DNA of 64,000 nucleotides from Niabella agricola (GTDB lineage Bacteria; Bacteroidota; Bacteroidia; Chitinophagales; Chitinophagaceae). The notes under the pieces are model-generated. The model ran no database searches. It had not been told where the DNA came from and saw only the letters and a list, made by a program, of their open reading frames with translations. The number at the start of each line of letters is the position of its first letter. The stretch's first letter is position 1. Both the position numbers and the translations under genes were made by a program. The DNA is taken from assembly GCF_021538615.1 (NCBI RefSeq), contig NZ_JAJHIZ010000003.1, positions 1,054,001 through 1,118,000 on the forward strand, in the 5' to 3' direction. Below are positions 1 to 9,700 of the stretch, piece after piece.

Positions 1-14
1 ATACAAAACACCGA

Positions 15-56
15 TGCAACATTGTTGCAAATATATATAAATGCATCATCGTTGCA
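15..56. promoter_or_regulatory. two tandem 15-bp operator-like palindromes
   Basis: Positions 15-29 (TGCAACATTGTTGCA) form a perfect 7-1-7 palindrome. Positions 42-56 (TGCATCATCGTTGCA) are a degenerate copy with two mismatched pairs. The copies start 27 bp apart with an AT-rich stretch between them, an arrangement typical of a dimeric repressor binding twice. No gene in the window starts just downstream on the plus strand, so the target is probably a minus-strand gene left of the window edge. The motif resembles Fur-superfamily (Zur-type) operators, but that assignment is inference. Positions 57-244 show no gene or site. Confidence 0.5.
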
Positions 57-244
57 AAAAAAATTGATTTTTTTTATTCCATTCCGGTACCTGTTAGCTG
101 AACCGGATTAACTGCTTAGCTAATGAGTAGCCATGATTGACCTACGAAAAAATTGAATACAGGGAATAATGGGCAGGTATTGCAGATTCCGGCATCAGCC
201 ATTAAGGCTCTGCGGCTTCAGCAATGTATTAAAGAAAAATGTTT

Positions 245-886
245 TTATGCTACCGCATCACCGGTGTTCAAGGTGGCTATATATCCCAGCACTTCGTCCC
301 TTCCCAGTTTGTCTACGGCGGAAGTCACAAAATACGGCGGCAATGCTTCCCAACTATCTTTCAGCATATTCAAAAACGCTTCCACTGTGCGGATAGTCGC
401 ACCCGGCTTGTTTTTGTCGGCTTTGGTAAACACCAATGCAAAAGGAATACCCCATTCACCCAGTTGATTGATAAATTCCAGGTCGAGTTTTTGTGGTTCA
501 TGACGACTGTCGATCAATACAAATAAACTTACCAGGTTCTCCCTTTTAAGAATATATTTTTCAATCATCATCGACCATCCTTTGCGTTGTTTTTGCGAGA
601 CCTTGGCATATCCATAGCCGGGAAGGTCCACCAGGTACCAGGATTTGCGTTCCATTTTTCCGCTCTTATCCCGGTACCCCGAAATAATTTCAAAATGATT
701 GATCAGTTGTGTTTTACCCGGGGCCGCAGATGTTTTAGCCAGCGCCTTTTTATTGCAGAGCATATTGATGAGTGAGGACTTACCCACATTACTTCTTCCG
801 ATAAAAGCATATTCGGGCCGGTCGGCCTTGGGGCACTGCATATATTCCGCGCTGCTTTTAACGTAAGCAGCAGATACTATTTCCAT
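245..886 (-). CDS. engB: ribosome biogenesis GTP-binding protein EngB (YihA/YsxC)
   Basis: A cytosolic GTPase of the TrmE-Era-EngA-EngB-Septin class needed for large ribosomal subunit assembly. Visible motifs are G1 GRSNVGKSS (about residues 30-38), G3 DLPGYG and G4 TKAD, in a 213-residue protein of normal length for the family. The reading frame is open upstream to 994, but the methionine at 886 is chosen because the family starts a few residues before the first strand and the upstream extension does not look like protein. The gene lies 10 bp downstream of a GntR regulator on the same strand, so the two are probably cotranscribed. That pairing does not show that the regulator controls ribosome assembly. 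Confidence 0.95.
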   Translation of the reverse strand: MEIVSAAYVKSSAEYMQCPKADRPEYAFIGRSNVGKSSLINMLCNKKALAKTSAAPGKTQLINHFEIISGYRDKSGKMERKSWYLVDLPGYGYAKVSQKQRKGWSMMIEKYILKRENLVSLFVLIDSRHEPQKLDLEFINQLGEWGIPFALVFTKADKNKPGATIRTVEAFLNMLKDSWEALPPYFVTSAVDKLGRDEVLGYIATLNTGDAVA

Positions 887-896
887 AGCTGCAAAT

Positions 897-1919
897 TTAC
901 AGGGAAGGGCGCAATCGTAAATGAAAAGGCACGGCAACCTGCCGTTTTTCGCCGCTGAGAATGAGCCGGGCGGTCTCCTCACCCATTGCGGCAAAATCGG
1001 TAGAAAAGGTGGTGATTCCCCGGAGGATCAGTCGCTTCAGGGGCGTTTCATTGTAACTGATGACACCCACATCCTCGCCAATCTCCAGCCGGGCGGCCAT
1101 AATTTTATCTACCAGCGTTACCAGGTCATCTTCCATTAAGCAGATATATACTTCTTTAGAAGCGATGGGTTCCTTCTGAATATGATGCACTACTTCGCCA
1201 TGAAAAGCATATTGCCCGCAAAACCGCTTAAAGCCTTTGGTAATTTCTTCAGGAAAATAGGAATACTCCGGTACTATGATTTTTATTGTTTCATATTGGC
1301 GCAGCCGGCCCAGTGCCTGTTCCAGCGCCTGGTAAATATCTTCTTCAAAATTTTCGTATACAGCGCTGAAATCGCCGCTGATGCCGGGTACCAGCTTATC
1401 TAACAGGATTAACTTTTCTTTCGGAAGGCCATTGATGATCTCCGATGCACCTGCTCCTCCTTCCAAAAAATGTGGAATGATCACAAAATGAGTATACGGT
1501 TTCTCGATTCCGGACAGCAACTTTTTAAACAGATTGAAATCATTGTTGTAAATGTAAAAATCAATAAGCGCTGCAGGGCCCAATGTTTTTACGAACGCAT
1601 CATAAATAATCTTCTTGTGCGTGCTCAGTTTATTAAACAGCAGGAAAATTTTCAGTGAGCTCTGGAGTTCTGCAGTTTTTACAAAATACCCTTTCCCCGG
1701 CACTGACCCCAGCACCCCCATCCGTTTCAGCTGTTTGTACGCTTTTTCTGCTGTATCGCGGGAAATCTCAAACTCATAACTCAATTCATTAATCGAAGGC
1801 AAAAGATCGTTTTGCTGAATGCTGCCATCTGCAATGGCATTCATAATGGACTGAGCCAATTGCTGATACTTAGGTGTGGCAGATAAAACATCCAGTTCAA
1901 TATATTTAAAAATACTCAT
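897..1919 (-). CDS. GntR-family regulator with LacI-like sensor domain
   Basis: A DNA-binding transcriptional regulator of 340 residues. The N-terminal ~75 residues form a GntR winged helix (PKYQQLAQSI, LPSINELS, ISRDTAEKAYKQL, GKGYFV). The remaining ~265 residues look like a periplasmic-binding-protein or LacI-type ligand domain, in place of the usual FCD, UTRA or aminotransferase domain. This GntR-LacI architecture is common in Bacteroidota regulators of sugar use. The frame is open to 1985, but ATG at 1919 matches the family start. The ligand is unknown and no carbohydrate operon is adjacent. engB follows 10 bp downstream. Confidence 0.85.
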   Translation of the reverse strand: MSIFKYIELDVLSATPKYQQLAQSIMNAIADGSIQQNDLLPSINELSYEFEISRDTAEKAYKQLKRMGVLGSVPGKGYFVKTAELQSSLKIFLLFNKLSTHKKIIYDAFVKTLGPAALIDFYIYNNDFNLFKKLLSGIEKPYTHFVIIPHFLEGGAGASEIINGLPKEKLILLDKLVPGISGDFSAVYENFEEDIYQALEQALGRLRQYETIKIIVPEYSYFPEEITKGFKRFCGQYAFHGEVVHHIQKEPIASKEVYICLMEDDLVTLVDKIMAARLEIGEDVGVISYNETPLKRLILRGITTFSTDFAAMGEETARLILSGEKRQVAVPFHLRLRPSL

Positions 1920-2107
1920 TTCTATAATGACATGCTGAACAAATAAAAATAGGAAAAATAATGAAGACGCCGGGAAGAAATACATCGCTGCTTCCGGAGG
2001 ATGCCCGGCACCATCGCCGGAAAATAAAAATCATACAGCCAGCAAAGAAAACAGGTGTTCGCCATCCCGCCGGCGAAATCCCCCTGCATCACTGTATAAA
2101 ATCTTGT

Positions 2108-2115
2108 TACCTTTG
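2108..2115 (+). promoter_or_regulatory. Bacteroidota -7 promoter element (TACCTTTG) of menG
   Basis: TACCTTTG matches the TAnnTTTG element read by the Bacteroidota primary sigma factor. It ends only six bases before the ATG of the menaquinone methyltransferase, so transcription is expected to begin at or next to the start codon, giving a leaderless or nearly leaderless mRNA. No convincing TTG at -33 was found. Confidence 0.6.
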
Positions 2116-2121
2116 CGGTTT

Positions 2122-2868
2122 ATGACAGAATTTTCGCACGATCATATCATTCCTTATCAAGGATCTGAAAAAACAAAGAAAGAACAGGTTGCTGAAATGT
2201 TTGACCGCATTGCACCCCGGTATGACCTTACCAACCGCGTGCTTTCGGGCCGCACAGATGTAGCCTGGCGCAGGAAAGCGATCGGCATGCTGAAGAAATA
2301 CCGGCCGCAGCAAATACTGGATATTGCCACCGGAACCGGCGACATGGCATTGCGGGCGTATAAGATGCTGGAGCCGCAACAGGTAACCGGTGTTGATATC
2401 TCTGCCCAGATGCTGGAGGTAGGCCGGCAAAAAATTTCCAGAGAAGGACTGAGCGACCGGATCACTCTTGAACCGGGTGACTCTGAAAACCTGCAGTTTC
2501 CCAATAACCGCTTTGATGCAGCCATGGCTGCGTTCGGTGTCCGCAATTTTGAAAACCTGGAAAAAGGTTTATCGGAAATGTACCGGGTATTAAAACCCGG
2601 CGGTCAATTGCTCATCATCGAATTTTCGAGGCCTAAACCCGGGTTGTTTAAAGGGTTGTACCAGATTTATATGAACGTAGTGGCGCCGCAGATCGCCGGC
2701 CTTTTGAAACAGAATAAAGAAGCCTACCAGTACCTCAACAAATCGGCGCGGGCATTTCCGGAACGGAAGGATTTTACTGATATCCTGCAAAAAGTAGGCT
2801 TTTCCAATGCACGGTATAAAGCGCTTACGCTGGGTATCTGCTGCATATATACGGCGGAAAAACGATAA
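2122..2868 (+). CDS. menG: demethylmenaquinone methyltransferase (MenG/UbiE)
   Basis: SAM-dependent C-methyltransferase for the last step of menaquinone synthesis, converting demethylmenaquinone to menaquinone at the inner membrane. The 248-residue protein shows the UbiE signatures: FDRIAPRYDLTNRVLS near the N terminus, the SAM-binding loop DIATGTGDMAL, and AFGVRNFENLEKGL in the middle. ATG at 2122 is preferred to an in-frame TTG-type start at 2104, because the -7 promoter box lies at 2108-2115 and the shorter protein matches the family. It stands alone, with the other menaquinone genes not in the window. Bacteroidota use menaquinone rather than ubiquinone, so menG is preferred over ubiE. Confidence 0.95.
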   Translation: MTEFSHDHIIPYQGSEKTKKEQVAEMFDRIAPRYDLTNRVLSGRTDVAWRRKAIGMLKKYRPQQILDIATGTGDMALRAYKMLEPQQVTGVDISAQMLEVGRQKISREGLSDRITLEPGDSENLQFPNNRFDAAMAAFGVRNFENLEKGLSEMYRVLKPGGQLLIIEFSRPKPGLFKGLYQIYMNVVAPQIAGLLKQNKEAYQYLNKSARAFPERKDFTDILQKVGFSNARYKALTLGICCIYTAEKR

Positions 2869-2969
2869 TGCACACTTGAATAAGCAGCGGTCAGGCCCGG
2901 ACTGTCCGGTTTGAGATTCAATGAGCCGGTGTCAGGAATACCTTCTAACCTTAAACCTGAACTTCAAAC

Positions 2970-3695
2970 GTGAGAATCGTATCCCTTGTTCCATCAATAA
3001 CAGAACTTTTATACACCCTGGGGTTGGAACAGGAAGTGATCGGCATCACTAAATTCTGTATTCATCCCCAGGCCTGGTTCCGGACCAAAACACGTGTGGG
3101 CGGCACCAAAACACTGAACCTGGAAAAAATCATTGCGTTAAAACCCGATCTGATCATCGCCAATAAGGAGGAGAATGTAAAAGAACAGGTGGAAGTACTG
3201 GCCGGCAGGTTCCCTGTTCTTCTCACCGATGTAAACGATTATACAGGTGCACTGGCAATGATCCGCGAACTCGGCGATCATACCAACCGGAAAGAAGAAG
3301 CCCATGCACTAACTGCAGTCATCGAAGATGCCTTTGCAAGCCTTGACACCGGTCCTCCCTGCACTGCGGTATATTTTATCTGGAAAGATCCCTGGATGAC
3401 TGTTGGGGGCGACACGTTTATCAATGATATGATGCAAAAGGCAGGCTTTATCAATTTATATGCCCCCTTCAACCGGTACCCTGTAGCAGACCTGAACGCC
3501 TTACAGGCACACCCGCCTGAATACTTCATCCTTGCTTCCGAACCATACCCGTTCGGAGAGCAGCATAAAGCCGCATTACAGGAGCTTTACCCGGATGTAA
3601 AAATCCTGCTGGCCGATGGAGAACTCTTCAGCTGGTATGGCAGCCGGATGCTCAAAGCGCCGGCGTATTTCCGGCGGTTACGGATGCCTCGGTAA
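2970..3695 (+). CDS. helical-backbone metal receptor (BtuF/FepB-like) protein
   Basis: A 241-residue protein of the periplasmic-binding-protein class used for cobalamin and ferric siderophores (opening RIVSLVPSITELLYTLG, then KPDLIIANKEEN and a TVGGDTFINDM segment). It starts at a GTG directly on the conserved domain and has no signal peptide, so as read it would be cytosolic. Several Bacteroidota homologues begin the same way. No ABC permease or ATPase is adjacent, so a role in transport is unproven. It follows menG by about 100 bp on the same strand. Confidence 0.75.
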   Translation: MRIVSLVPSITELLYTLGLEQEVIGITKFCIHPQAWFRTKTRVGGTKTLNLEKIIALKPDLIIANKEENVKEQVEVLAGRFPVLLTDVNDYTGALAMIRELGDHTNRKEEAHALTAVIEDAFASLDTGPPCTAVYFIWKDPWMTVGGDTFINDMMQKAGFINLYAPFNRYPVADLNALQAHPPEYFILASEPYPFGEQHKAALQELYPDVKILLADGELFSWYGSRMLKAPAYFRRLRMPR

Positions 3696-3949
3696 GAGCG
3701 GTTACCGATGTATCAACACTTACAGTGGCCGTTCCATACCCGTATTACCCGTACAGAACCACAAATGTATTGCGGTGCCGGATATTTTTACCGGTGAAAA
3801 ACAGGCGGCGGATCCATTCTTTGTAAGCGTACATCACATTGCCTGCAACTGCCCGCATAACATCCCTTCCCCGGTGATCTGATAACGCTACGGGAACAAA
3901 ATTGCAAAACACCCGATAAATTTAATAAGATATTGCCCCGCTTCTTTTC

Positions 3950-3957
3950 TAAATTTG
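3950..3957 (+). promoter_or_regulatory. -7 promoter element (TAAATTTG) of the EamA transporter
   Basis: TAAATTTG fits the Bacteroidota TAnnTTTG consensus and lies 23 bp upstream of the ATG at 3981. Its position inside the longer open frame that begins at 3933 argues that the true start is 3981. The 285 bp between the previous gene and this start show no other recognisable feature. Confidence 0.55.
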
Positions 3958-3980
3958 CGCGCTCAATTTCTCTGGTATTT

Positions 3981-4982
3981 ATGATAAAACAGCATTACAG
4001 CCATTTAAAAAAGAATCACCCGCTCAAAGGTATTTTACTGGCACTCTCCGGGGCCTCTTTATGGGGTATATCCGGTACTTTCAGCCAGTTTCTTTTCCAA
4101 CAGCGGAACATCAACGTAGAATGGCTGATGGCTATGCGAATGCTGGTCTCCGGTGTACTGTTGCTTGCCTTTTCCGGCATGAAAAAAAACAACGACCTGT
4201 GGAAGATCTGGCAAACAAAAAAAGACAGGCTTCAGCTGTCTGTATTTGGCCTTACCGGCATGCTGGCGGTACAGTATACGTATTTTGCTGCCATCCGCCA
4301 TTCCAATGCGGCCACCGCTACGGTGCTGCAATACGCCGGCCCGGTGATGATTGCGGGGTACCTGGCTCTTAAAAACAAAAAAGTACCTACCCGGCTGGAG
4401 TGTTTTGCAATCCTTCTGGCCGTATCCGGTACTTTTTTGCTGGTAACCCATGGCAAGGCCAACAGCCTGAACATTTCAAAAACGGCGCTGGTATTGGGTA
4501 TCGCCTCCGCCGTAGCGCTGGCCATTTACACGCTGCAGCCGGTCGCCCTGTTAAAAAAATACAGCTCCGCCACGGTCATTGGCTGGGGCCTGCTGATTGG
4601 AGGCGTGGCGATTTCGTTTATTAAGGCCCCCTGGCAAGCAGAAGGTATCTGGGATGGTTATACGTACAGCTATACCTTGTTTGTTATCCTTTTGGGAACG
4701 CTGGTTCCTTTTTATGCCTACCTCTCTGCAGTAAAGATCATTGGCGGACAAAAAGCCAGTCTGCTGGCTTCGGCCGAGCCGCTTTCTGCAACGGTTATTG
4801 CCGTTCTGTGGCTGCAGGTACCTTTCGGTCTTACAGACTGGATCGGCAGCGGTTTAATTATTGCAACGGTATTTTTGCTGAGCCGTAAAGCGCGTAACGC
4901 AGCACCGCCGACCATTGTTGGCGATAAAAATTCCGCGGACAAGGACGCGGCTCACAGGCCTGCGCCCCTGTCCGCGGGATGA
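3981..4982 (+). CDS. EamA/DMT-family transporter
   Basis: An inner-membrane drug/metabolite transporter of 333 residues with about ten hydrophobic helices arranged as two EamA repeats. The first begins at GILLALSGASLWGISGTFSQFL and the second at ALVLGIASAVALAIYTLQPVAL (both shown here only as landmarks, residues roughly 20-40 and 170-190). The substrate cannot be told from sequence; amino acids or other small metabolites are usual. ATG 3981 is chosen from the promoter position. The stop codon touches the stop codon of the convergent susD gene with no bases between them, and the last ~15 codons carry a hairpin that can act as terminator for the opposite strand. Confidence 0.85.
   Translation: MIKQHYSHLKKNHPLKGILLALSGASLWGISGTFSQFLFQQRNINVEWLMAMRMLVSGVLLLAFSGMKKNNDLWKIWQTKKDRLQLSVFGLTGMLAVQYTYFAAIRHSNAATATVLQYAGPVMIAGYLALKNKKVPTRLECFAILLAVSGTFLLVTHGKANSLNISKTALVLGIASAVALAIYTLQPVALLKKYSSATVIGWGLLIGGVAISFIKAPWQAEGIWDGYTYSYTLFVILLGTLVPFYAYLSAVKIIGGQKASLLASAEPLSATVIAVLWLQVPFGLTDWIGSGLIIATVFLLSRKARNAAPPTIVGDKNSADKDAAHRPAPLSAG
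4926..4979 (-). terminator. hairpin terminator of the first susCD operon, inside the EamA gene end
   Basis: A perfect 9-bp inverted repeat (CCGCGGACA at 4933-4941, TGTCCGCGG at 4969-4977) encloses a GC-rich loop with further pairing. On the minus strand the stem is followed by AATTTTTATC, a fair T-tract. It starts just after the susD stop codon, so it fits a Rho-independent terminator for susCD. Confidence 0.65.
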
Positions 4983-6746
4983 TTAATGCAGAGTAGGGTC
5001 AAAAGAGCCACCCCAGTCTTTATTCTGTTCCAGCTTGGTGGTTTTATTAATGATACTTTGGGCTATCGGATAAAAATAATACTTATCCGGAACGATATTT
5101 TTTTGTACGCCTGTTTGCGGTACCTGTACTACGGAATACTTAAAGTTATCTTCGGACAGGCTGAACGTACTCGCCTGTTGCTGCGCCTGCAGAATGGGCA
5201 TTTCGGAACCATTGGCATTGACGGCAATGGCTTCCACCCCATTCTTTGTTTTCTGATCCAGCAGGCTGAACAAACGCCAGCGGCGAAGGTCGTTGAAGCG
5301 ATGCCCCTCAAAGCACAGCTCAATATTCCGTTCGTTCATAATGGCTTCCCGCACATCTGCCCTTGACACCGCGGTAATGCCATACATGCTTCCCGCTCCC
5401 GGTTCAATACCGGCGCGTTTCCGGATTTCGCGCAGCAGAACCAGTGCATCTGCAGTATGGCCCGTTTCGTTTGCTGCTTCCGCATAGTTCAGCATGACTT
5501 CCGCAAAACGCATCAGCACAAAATCGATATCATACTGCTGCACATTCGGCTGTGTAAGGCTCAGGTTGCAGTTCTTCAGAATAAAAAAACCGGTGTAGGT
5601 ATTGTTATTGGTTGATTTATCCGCAACGTTGGGATTGATCCCGAAATTATCATTGGCCGAAGCGATGCCTACGCTGGTGTACTGCTTATATCCTTTGGGT
5701 GTGCCGGCAACCGGAAAGGTCCTTGCATTCCAGAGAACGGATTTTTCAAAGCGCGGATCCCGGCTCTTCCAGTAAGACTGAAGAAATGCCGCATCTGTTT
5801 TGTAATAGGCACCTGTGGGATCATTGTAACGTTTGCCATCCTTCATGGGGAATTCCTTTACAAATTCCCAGGTAGGACATGCCGAAGCATTGCCCCTGCT
5901 TAAGGAACCCGGCCGTGCACCAAAATCCCAATTGGCGGTTTTACCGGGAAACTTATTGATTACCGGAAACACGATCTCCGAATTCTTTTCAGACAAAGCA
6001 ATTTTTGCATAATCCTCGATCAGTCCGTATCCCTGGCTCTTCAGGCTTTCGTATGCTTTTTTGTTCTCTGTATAAGCACCGGCCCAATAAGCATTGTTCC
6101 ATGGATTGCCCGGATTGAACAACGGTGAGGCTTTATACAACAGTACTTTTGCCTTGAACGCCTGTGCAAAATTCCCGTCGATATGCCCCCAGTCGGGAGA
6201 AGTTACATCAATCTTGGCCGGTAGCAGTGCGAGGGCCTTATCCAGGTCTTCAATAATAAAATCAAAACATTCTTTTGTGGAATTGCGGGGCAGATCCAGA
6301 TCATCCTGGTAACGGTCCAGCGGCATCGTTACGATCGGCACCCCACCGTATTCTTTCACCATTGAAAAATAAGTATAGGCACGCATAAAATACGCTTGTG
6401 CCAGGATGCTTTCCTTTTCTGCCTGGCTCAGTGTTCCGGCCTGCACATCGCGGATCGCCAGGTTGGCCAGCCGCACATTGGCATAATCCCAGTTAGCGGT
6501 AGAGGCGCCGGTTACCGTTATAGCGTCCTCACCAAAGGTAATACCGGAGAGTTGCTCACTGTTGCGGTCTGCACCCACATTCCAGTTCCCGAATTTATTA
6601 TATAAATTAGCCACAAACGCATTGGCCTGTTGCAGATCATTCCAGACCTGTTCCGGCTGATAGTTGTTCACATCTTCAATATCCAGCACCTTGGAACAGC
6701 GGGTACCCAGGGCAACAATGCATAAAAATAAACATAGCTTTTTCAT
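4983..6746 (-). CDS. SusD/RagB-family nutrient-binding outer-membrane lipoprotein
   Basis: Surface lipoprotein of 587 residues that caps the partner SusC channel and captures its nutrient. A lipoprotein signal (MKKLCLFLCIVALGTRC) ends at Cys17 and is followed by the typical early SusD segment (VLDIEDVN, then EQVWNDLQQANAFVANLY). The TPR-like core includes AQAYFMRAYTYFSMVKEYGGVP, and the C-terminal part has RFAEVMLNYAEAANE and NERNIELCFEGHRFNDLRRW (landmarks near residues 105-125, 420-435 and 490-510). It lies 22 bp downstream of susC in the same operon. No glycoside hydrolase, sulfatase, peptidase or sigma/anti-sigma pair is nearby, so the substrate is unknown. Confidence 0.93.
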   Translation of the reverse strand: MKKLCLFLCIVALGTRCSKVLDIEDVNNYQPEQVWNDLQQANAFVANLYNKFGNWNVGADRNSEQLSGITFGEDAITVTGASTANWDYANVRLANLAIRDVQAGTLSQAEKESILAQAYFMRAYTYFSMVKEYGGVPIVTMPLDRYQDDLDLPRNSTKECFDFIIEDLDKALALLPAKIDVTSPDWGHIDGNFAQAFKAKVLLYKASPLFNPGNPWNNAYWAGAYTENKKAYESLKSQGYGLIEDYAKIALSEKNSEIVFPVINKFPGKTANWDFGARPGSLSRGNASACPTWEFVKEFPMKDGKRYNDPTGAYYKTDAAFLQSYWKSRDPRFEKSVLWNARTFPVAGTPKGYKQYTSVGIASANDNFGINPNVADKSTNNNTYTGFFILKNCNLSLTQPNVQQYDIDFVLMRFAEVMLNYAEAANETGHTADALVLLREIRKRAGIEPGAGSMYGITAVSRADVREAIMNERNIELCFEGHRFNDLRRWRLFSLLDQKTKNGVEAIAVNANGSEMPILQAQQQASTFSLSEDNFKYSVVQVPQTGVQKNIVPDKYYFYPIAQSIINKTTKLEQNKDWGGSFDPTLH

Positions 6747-6768
6747 TTGAATATCTGTTTGAGGTCAT

Positions 6769-9700
6769 TTAAAAGGTAAGGTTCAAACCAGCGGTAAGTG
6801 TTTTCATCACCGGGTAAGAATCATAGTTCTTCTGCTCGGGATCCTGGAACTCCTTGAGCTTCGAAATCGCAAAGAGATTGGTGCCGTTCAGGAACACCTG
6901 AGCATTTACCAGTTTCAGGTGGCTGATCCACCGCTCCGGAAGCGTGTAACCAATGTTCAGGTTCTTCAAACGCATGTAAGCGCCGTTCCGGATCCAGAAG
7001 GTGGAGCCATCGCTGCCGGATTCCAGCCAGTTCTGCCCCACCACGCGCGGATACCGGGCATCAGGATTTTCGGGGGTCCACACATCACTGGCCCAGATGG
7101 GATAATATACGCGGAAGTTGCCGCCCCACTGCCGGATACCCGGCCCGTCCTGGTTACTGATCATCACATCATAGGAAGTTACCCCCTGAAAATGTGCATC
7201 CAGCGAAAGTCCTTTCCAGGATACATTGAAACCAAATCCGTAGTTGACCCTGGGTTTTCCGTTCTTGCTCAGCAATTGTACATCATTCCCATCGATCCTT
7301 CCATCGGCACCGGCCGTGTAACCATCGCCTCTTATGTCTTCATAGATAATGGCCCCCATATAAGGTTTGCGGCCATAATAGTTATAGCCTTCCGCCGTCA
7401 GCTTATCAAGTTGCTCCTGCGTGCGGATAATACCCAGTGCCTTAAAACCATAGATACGGTCTTCGGGCTGGCCAATGCGGGTGCGGAAATGCTCCACGCC
7501 ATCCGGTCCGTAGGCCACCGGCTCATCCAGCACATCCCAGCGGTCACGGGCATAGCCCATATTGGCATATACGGCATAAGACCATTCCTTTCCGGCGCGG
7601 TCATTCCATTGCACATCAAACTCCGCGCCTTTGAAAGAACGGACTGCATAGTTCTCCGGCGCAGGCGTAGTACCATAAACATCCGGTATTGCCACCACCC
7701 GCGAAGCCAGGATGTCCTTCATCCGGTTGGTAAAGAAGTCAAGTCTCCCGGAAAGCCGGCTGTTCAGCGTGGCAAAGTCCAGACCGATGTTCTTGTTCTC
7801 CACTGTGGCCCAGGTCAGACCGGGCACCGGTACCGGGCTGGGGCGGATGGTTTTATACAGGCGGTCGCCAAACACATAGGGTGTACTGTTCTGATAGGTT
7901 TCCTTATACAGGAATCCCTGAATGGTTTGCGGATCGCCGATATTGGAATAATTCAGGTCATTTCCTGTGGTACCATAAGAGGCTCTTAGTTTCAGCTCAT
8001 TCAAAAAAGCCACATGGTATTTGAAGAAAGATTCCTGCGAAAGCCGCCAGGCCAGTGACACAGACGGGTATGCGCCCCATTTGTGCCCTTTGGCAAAAGC
8101 ACTATTGCCATCATACCGCAGCGATGCTTCTACAATGTACCGATTGGCATAATTATAATTCAGCCTTCCGATCCAGGACTGCGCGGCGCCCAGTCCTTCC
8201 AGCCCATCGGCAAACCGGTCGGCAGGGTCTGCAGAATAAGGAAAGAACTGATCGATATTTGCTATAGGATTATATGCTGTAGAAATTGACCGGTAAAAAT
8301 GATCCTGCCGCTGCTCAAATACTGCAAGGGCATCCACCGTATGCTTTCCAAAACTACGATTATAGGTCAGGAAGGCATTGAACTGATACTTCCAGCCATT
8401 GTCCTGCTGATAGCGCAAAAATGGCGCCTGCTGGCTAAAATTAAAAATATTGACCTTGTTGGGATCCGGCGGACCCGGCACGAACCGGTTCTTCGGATCG
8501 CCCTGTATGAACACATAGTTTTTCTGGAAAGTCATATACCATTTCCGCAGAAAATCATTGGCTTCATAGTTACCCACAATTTTAGCGGCCAGGCCCCGGG
8601 TGATCTTGTGCAGGTTAATATCGAGGGTTGCGATGGTATTCAACTGGCGCTTCCTTGTTTTGATATAACGATCGCCCATTACCTGGTCAATCACGCTCCA
8701 GGCCTGCCAGCTGCCCATCGGGGTTTGTACAGGGTAATCGGTAATATGATCGGCCGGAGTTCCGTCGGCATTGATATAAAACGGATAGAGCTTGGGCCAG
8801 TTAAAGGTTACCCGGTAAAAATCCGATACATCATAATCATCGTCCGGGGAAAAGGGCCAGTAAAACTTATCTGAGTTTTGTTGTGCCGCAGCAATATTCA
8901 TGTTCAGCTTGATATCGTTGGTGATTTTTGCGGTAATGTTTGAACGAAGATTGAATTTCTTATACCCGAGGTTCTCATACGACCCATTTTCACCGGTATA
9001 GCTGACCATGTTATAATAATTCAGTTTTTCACTTCCCCCGGAAACATCCAGCAGATATTTCTGCACCGTCGGATTGCGCCAAACCCAGTCGTTTACATTA
9101 TAGTTCTTATCCCTGAAATAATTAAACTCCGTTTCACCATTGGGCAGCGGATCATTTTTTTTATTGTACTCATTATTGAACTGCACCACCCGGTTCTGAT
9201 AGATCAGTTCATCAATGGCTGTGGTACGATCGCTCAGCAAGGTTCTTGTAGGGGTAGATCTTGAATACGAGGTTTGAAAATGCAAGGTTGGCTTTTGGGC
9301 GGTTCCTTTTTTTGTCGTTACTACAATTACACCGTTACCTGCTCTCGAACCATAGATCGAAGCCGTTGCCGCATCCTTTAACACGTTTAACTGATCGATC
9401 TCATTAGGATCCAGCGCATCAAACTCCGCCTTGCCTTTAATTACACCATCAATTACATACAGCGGCTCGCCATTAGCGCCCCGGATACGGATACTGGAGC
9501 TGGCGCCGGAAAGACCGGAGGTATTCGTAACGGTTACACCCGGAGCGCGGCCTGCAAGCGTATTGGACATATTCGCTGCCGGTATATCGGTTAATTTTTT
9601 GGTACTGATGCTGGTAACGGCTCCTGTAAGATTGGAACGTTTTTGCGCACCATACCCCACTACCACCACTTCATCGAGGGCTGCAGCAACAGCGGAAAGT

